Below, piece after piece: positions 62,538 to 64,000 of a stretch of DNA of 64,000 nt. A program made the translations under genes and the position numbers. Under the pieces are notes generated by a model. That model had not been told where the DNA came from. It ran no database searches and saw only the letters and a list, made by a program, of their open reading frames with translations. Location: assembly GCA_963797765.1 (NCBI GenBank), contig CAWCQU010000002.1, positions 806,001 through 870,000 on the forward strand, read 5' to 3'. Position 1 is the stretch's first letter. Every line of letters starts with the position of its first letter. The DNA is from JBGPTK01 sp963797765. Lineage in GTDB: Bacteria; Acidobacteriota; Terriglobia; Acidiferrales; UBA7541.

Positions 62538-64000
62538 TCATTCATAGCGCAACGCCACCAGCGGATCGGTTTTGCTCGCGCGGCGCGCGGGGATCCAGCT
62601 GGCCGCCAGCGCCACCGCCGCGAGAAGCGCCGAAATACCGGCGAATGTTGCCGGGTCCGTTGAGCTGACGTTGAACAAGAGTCCCGCCATCACCCGAGTC
62701 AGCGCGAACGCGCCAATCAATCCAATTGCCAGCCCAAGCAACACAAGACGCATGCCTTGTCCCACAATCAGTTTCAAAACATCGCTGTGCTGCGCCCCCA
62801 GCGCCATGCGTATGCCAATTTCCCGTGTTCTTTGCCCGGCGGTATAGGCCATCACCCCATAAATTCCGATGGCCGCCAGCAGCAACGCGGCTCCGGCAAA
62901 AATCATCAGCAACAGGAAATTGAATTTGCGCGGCGCCACAGTGGCGTCAATGGCCTGCTCCATGGTCATTACGCTCGCAGCGGCCACGTCTCGATCTACT
63001 GCCTGCACCTGGCTGCGAGCCTCCGCGGCCAAAGCCAAGGGATCGGTCTTCGTCCGCAACACCCAATAATGATTGTTGCGCAGCCAGGGAATCGTGTCCG
63101 GCGACATCTGATACAGCGAGAGATAAATATCGAACGAAGGCTTGGCGTCGAGGCCGGTTTGCTTCACGTCGCCCACGATTCCGGCAATTTCAATGTCCCG
63201 CCAACCCGAATTCACATCGTTAATTTTCAGGTGTTCTCCAATCGGATTTCCATTGGGCCAGTAGCGCCGGGCGATGGTCTCGTTGATCAGGGCGACGACG
63301 GGAGCGTGCGAATCCTCCGCTTCGGTAAACGACCGCCCCGCCAGCAGGGGAATGCGCATGGTTTGAAGATATCCCATGCTGATGACGCGAAGGTTCGCGG
63401 TAGGTTCGTCTCGCGCCTCGATCGGAGGCCGTCCCACGATCGTAAATTCCACCGTCGCCAGCATTCCTCCCATCGGGAGCGAATTGATCGCTCCCACGGA
63501 TTCGACGCCCGGCAAATTCTGAAATCGCGAATAAAGCTGCCGGTAAAACGCAGCCAAGTCCTCCTGGCTTGTGTAGCGAGTCTTGGGAAGCGAAAGCCGC
63601 AAGGTCAAGACGTTTTGCGGATCGAAACCAGGCTGGACACTCTGCAGCCTCATCAGACTTCGCAGCAGCAGTCCGGCGCCGATCAGCAGTACCAACGACA
63701 GAGCGACTTCCACCACGATCAACAGGCTGCGAATTCTGCCGCGGCTTCCGCCGCCGGTGGAACCGCGCCCTTCTCCCTTTAATTCTTCATTCAAATCCGT
63801 GCGCGACGATTCCAGCGCCGGCGCCAATCCAAATAGAATTCCAGCAAGCAGCGCGATTCCCAACATGAATCCCAGGACTCGTCCGTCCATGGCGATCTGA
63901 TCGGCGCGCGGCAGTTGCGCCGGACTCAACCGAATCAACGCGTGCGCGCCCCAATGAGCCAGTACAAGTCCCAGGGAAGCCCCAGCTAGAGACAAGGTGA
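62538..64000 (-). CDS. MacB/FtsX-type permease, C-terminal part (5' end outside window)
   Basis: Third intact-looking member of the array; 485+ residues visible, and the frame is open at the window edge. Includes the end of the first FtsX half (SLAGASLGLVLAHWGAHALI), the linker ALESSRTDLNEELKGEG, the second periplasmic domain, FtsX half 2 (AAIGIYGVMAYTAGQRTREI, then GIRMALGAQHSDVL) and the C-terminus ASWIPARRASKTDPLVALRY. Clearly diverged from the two neighbours. Apparent starts at the right edge are internal codons. Confidence 0.88.
   Translation of the reverse strand, partial: TLSLAGASLGLVLAHWGAHALIRLSPAQLPRADQIAMDGRVLGFMLGIALLAGILFGLAPALESSRTDLNEELKGEGRGSTGGGSRGRIRSLLIVVEVALSLVLLIGAGLLLRSLMRLQSVQPGFDPQNVLTLRLSLPKTRYTSQEDLAAFYRQLYSRFQNLPGVESVGAINSLPMGGMLATVEFTIVGRPPIEARDEPTANLRVISMGYLQTMRIPLLAGRSFTEAEDSHAPVVALINETIARRYWPNGNPIGEHLKINDVNSGWRDIEIAGIVGDVKQTGLDAKPSFDIYLSLYQMSPDTIPWLRNNHYWVLRTKTDPLALAAEARSQVQAVDRDVAAASVMTMEQAIDATVAPRKFNFLLLMIFAGAALLLAAIGIYGVMAYTAGQRTREIGIRMALGAQHSDVLKLIVGQGMRLVLLGLAIGLIGAFALTRVMAGLLFNVSSTDPATFAGISALLAAVALAASWIPARRASKTDPLVALRYE

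Overview
The window reads as an acidobacterial chromosome segment (inference). Several large FtsX/MacB-type permeases share the C-terminal signature DP(M/L)VALRYE, as in the acidobacterial duplicated orphan permeases, and two secreted von Willebrand A proteins are of the acidobacterial type. Gene density is high, most starts carry a GGAGG-like site, and many neighbours overlap by ATGA.

Layout. 0-4 kb: hoxEFUYH, an NAD-linked [NiFe] hydrogenase operon (minus strand; hoxH runs off the left edge). 4-12 kb: an exported multicopper oxidase, a xanthine dehydrogenase remnant, a lipoprotein, tRNA-Asn with a GIY-YIG nuclease gene squeezed between the tRNA and a 33-bp copy of its 3' end, a membrane protein, a P1B metal ATPase, an eL13-like small protein and thiI. 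12-14.8 kb: an RRM protein and an acyl-CoA synthetase. 14.9-23.9 kb: a complete arginine pathway in one minus-strand operon, argR-C-B-D-F-G-H-(argA-like)-J, with an ARG-box-like site in front of argR. 24-28 kb: an exported amidohydrolase and a GH31 glycosidase. 28-33 kb: amtB, a PII protein and glnD, the nitrogen-sensing set. 33-43.8 kb: a beta-hydroxyacid dehydrogenase, an M20 peptidase, an APC permease, a 1042-residue secreted protein of unknown function, two vWA proteins, and tRNA-Val with a tandem pseudo-tRNA. 44-46.4 kb: a PilT-like ATPase and an IS1182-type remnant. 46.4-50.5 kb: a thioredoxin-fold gene with an in-frame TGA at its active site, a DUF255 thioredoxin, an ECF sigma/anti-sigma pair, a cytochrome b and a molybdopterin oxidoreductase. 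50.8-55 kb: three exported hydrolases. 55-64 kb: the permease array, interrupted by a deiodinase-family gene whose selenocysteine position is an in-frame TGA.

The two strongest observations are these. (1) Two probable selenoproteins: a deiodinase homologue with GSYT-U-PPF and a thioredoxin-like protein with GEG-U-FNS. In both, a hairpin loop beginning AGG starts exactly 16 nt after the UGA, as expected for a bacterial SECIS, which implies a selenocysteine-decoding organism. (2) Both tRNA genes in the window are followed by a second copy of their 3' end (33 bp identical in each case) directly abutting a GC-rich palindrome; the Asn unit encodes a GIY-YIG nuclease.

Caution: eight otherwise normal genes (hoxH, APC permease, vWA, pilT, sigma, anti-sigma, molybdopterin oxidoreductase, one permease fragment) need about 13 single-base skips to read through. 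All of these are insertions and none are deletions, which looks more like insertion-type sequence error than biology. The selenocysteine candidates are in-frame codons and do not depend on these shifts.
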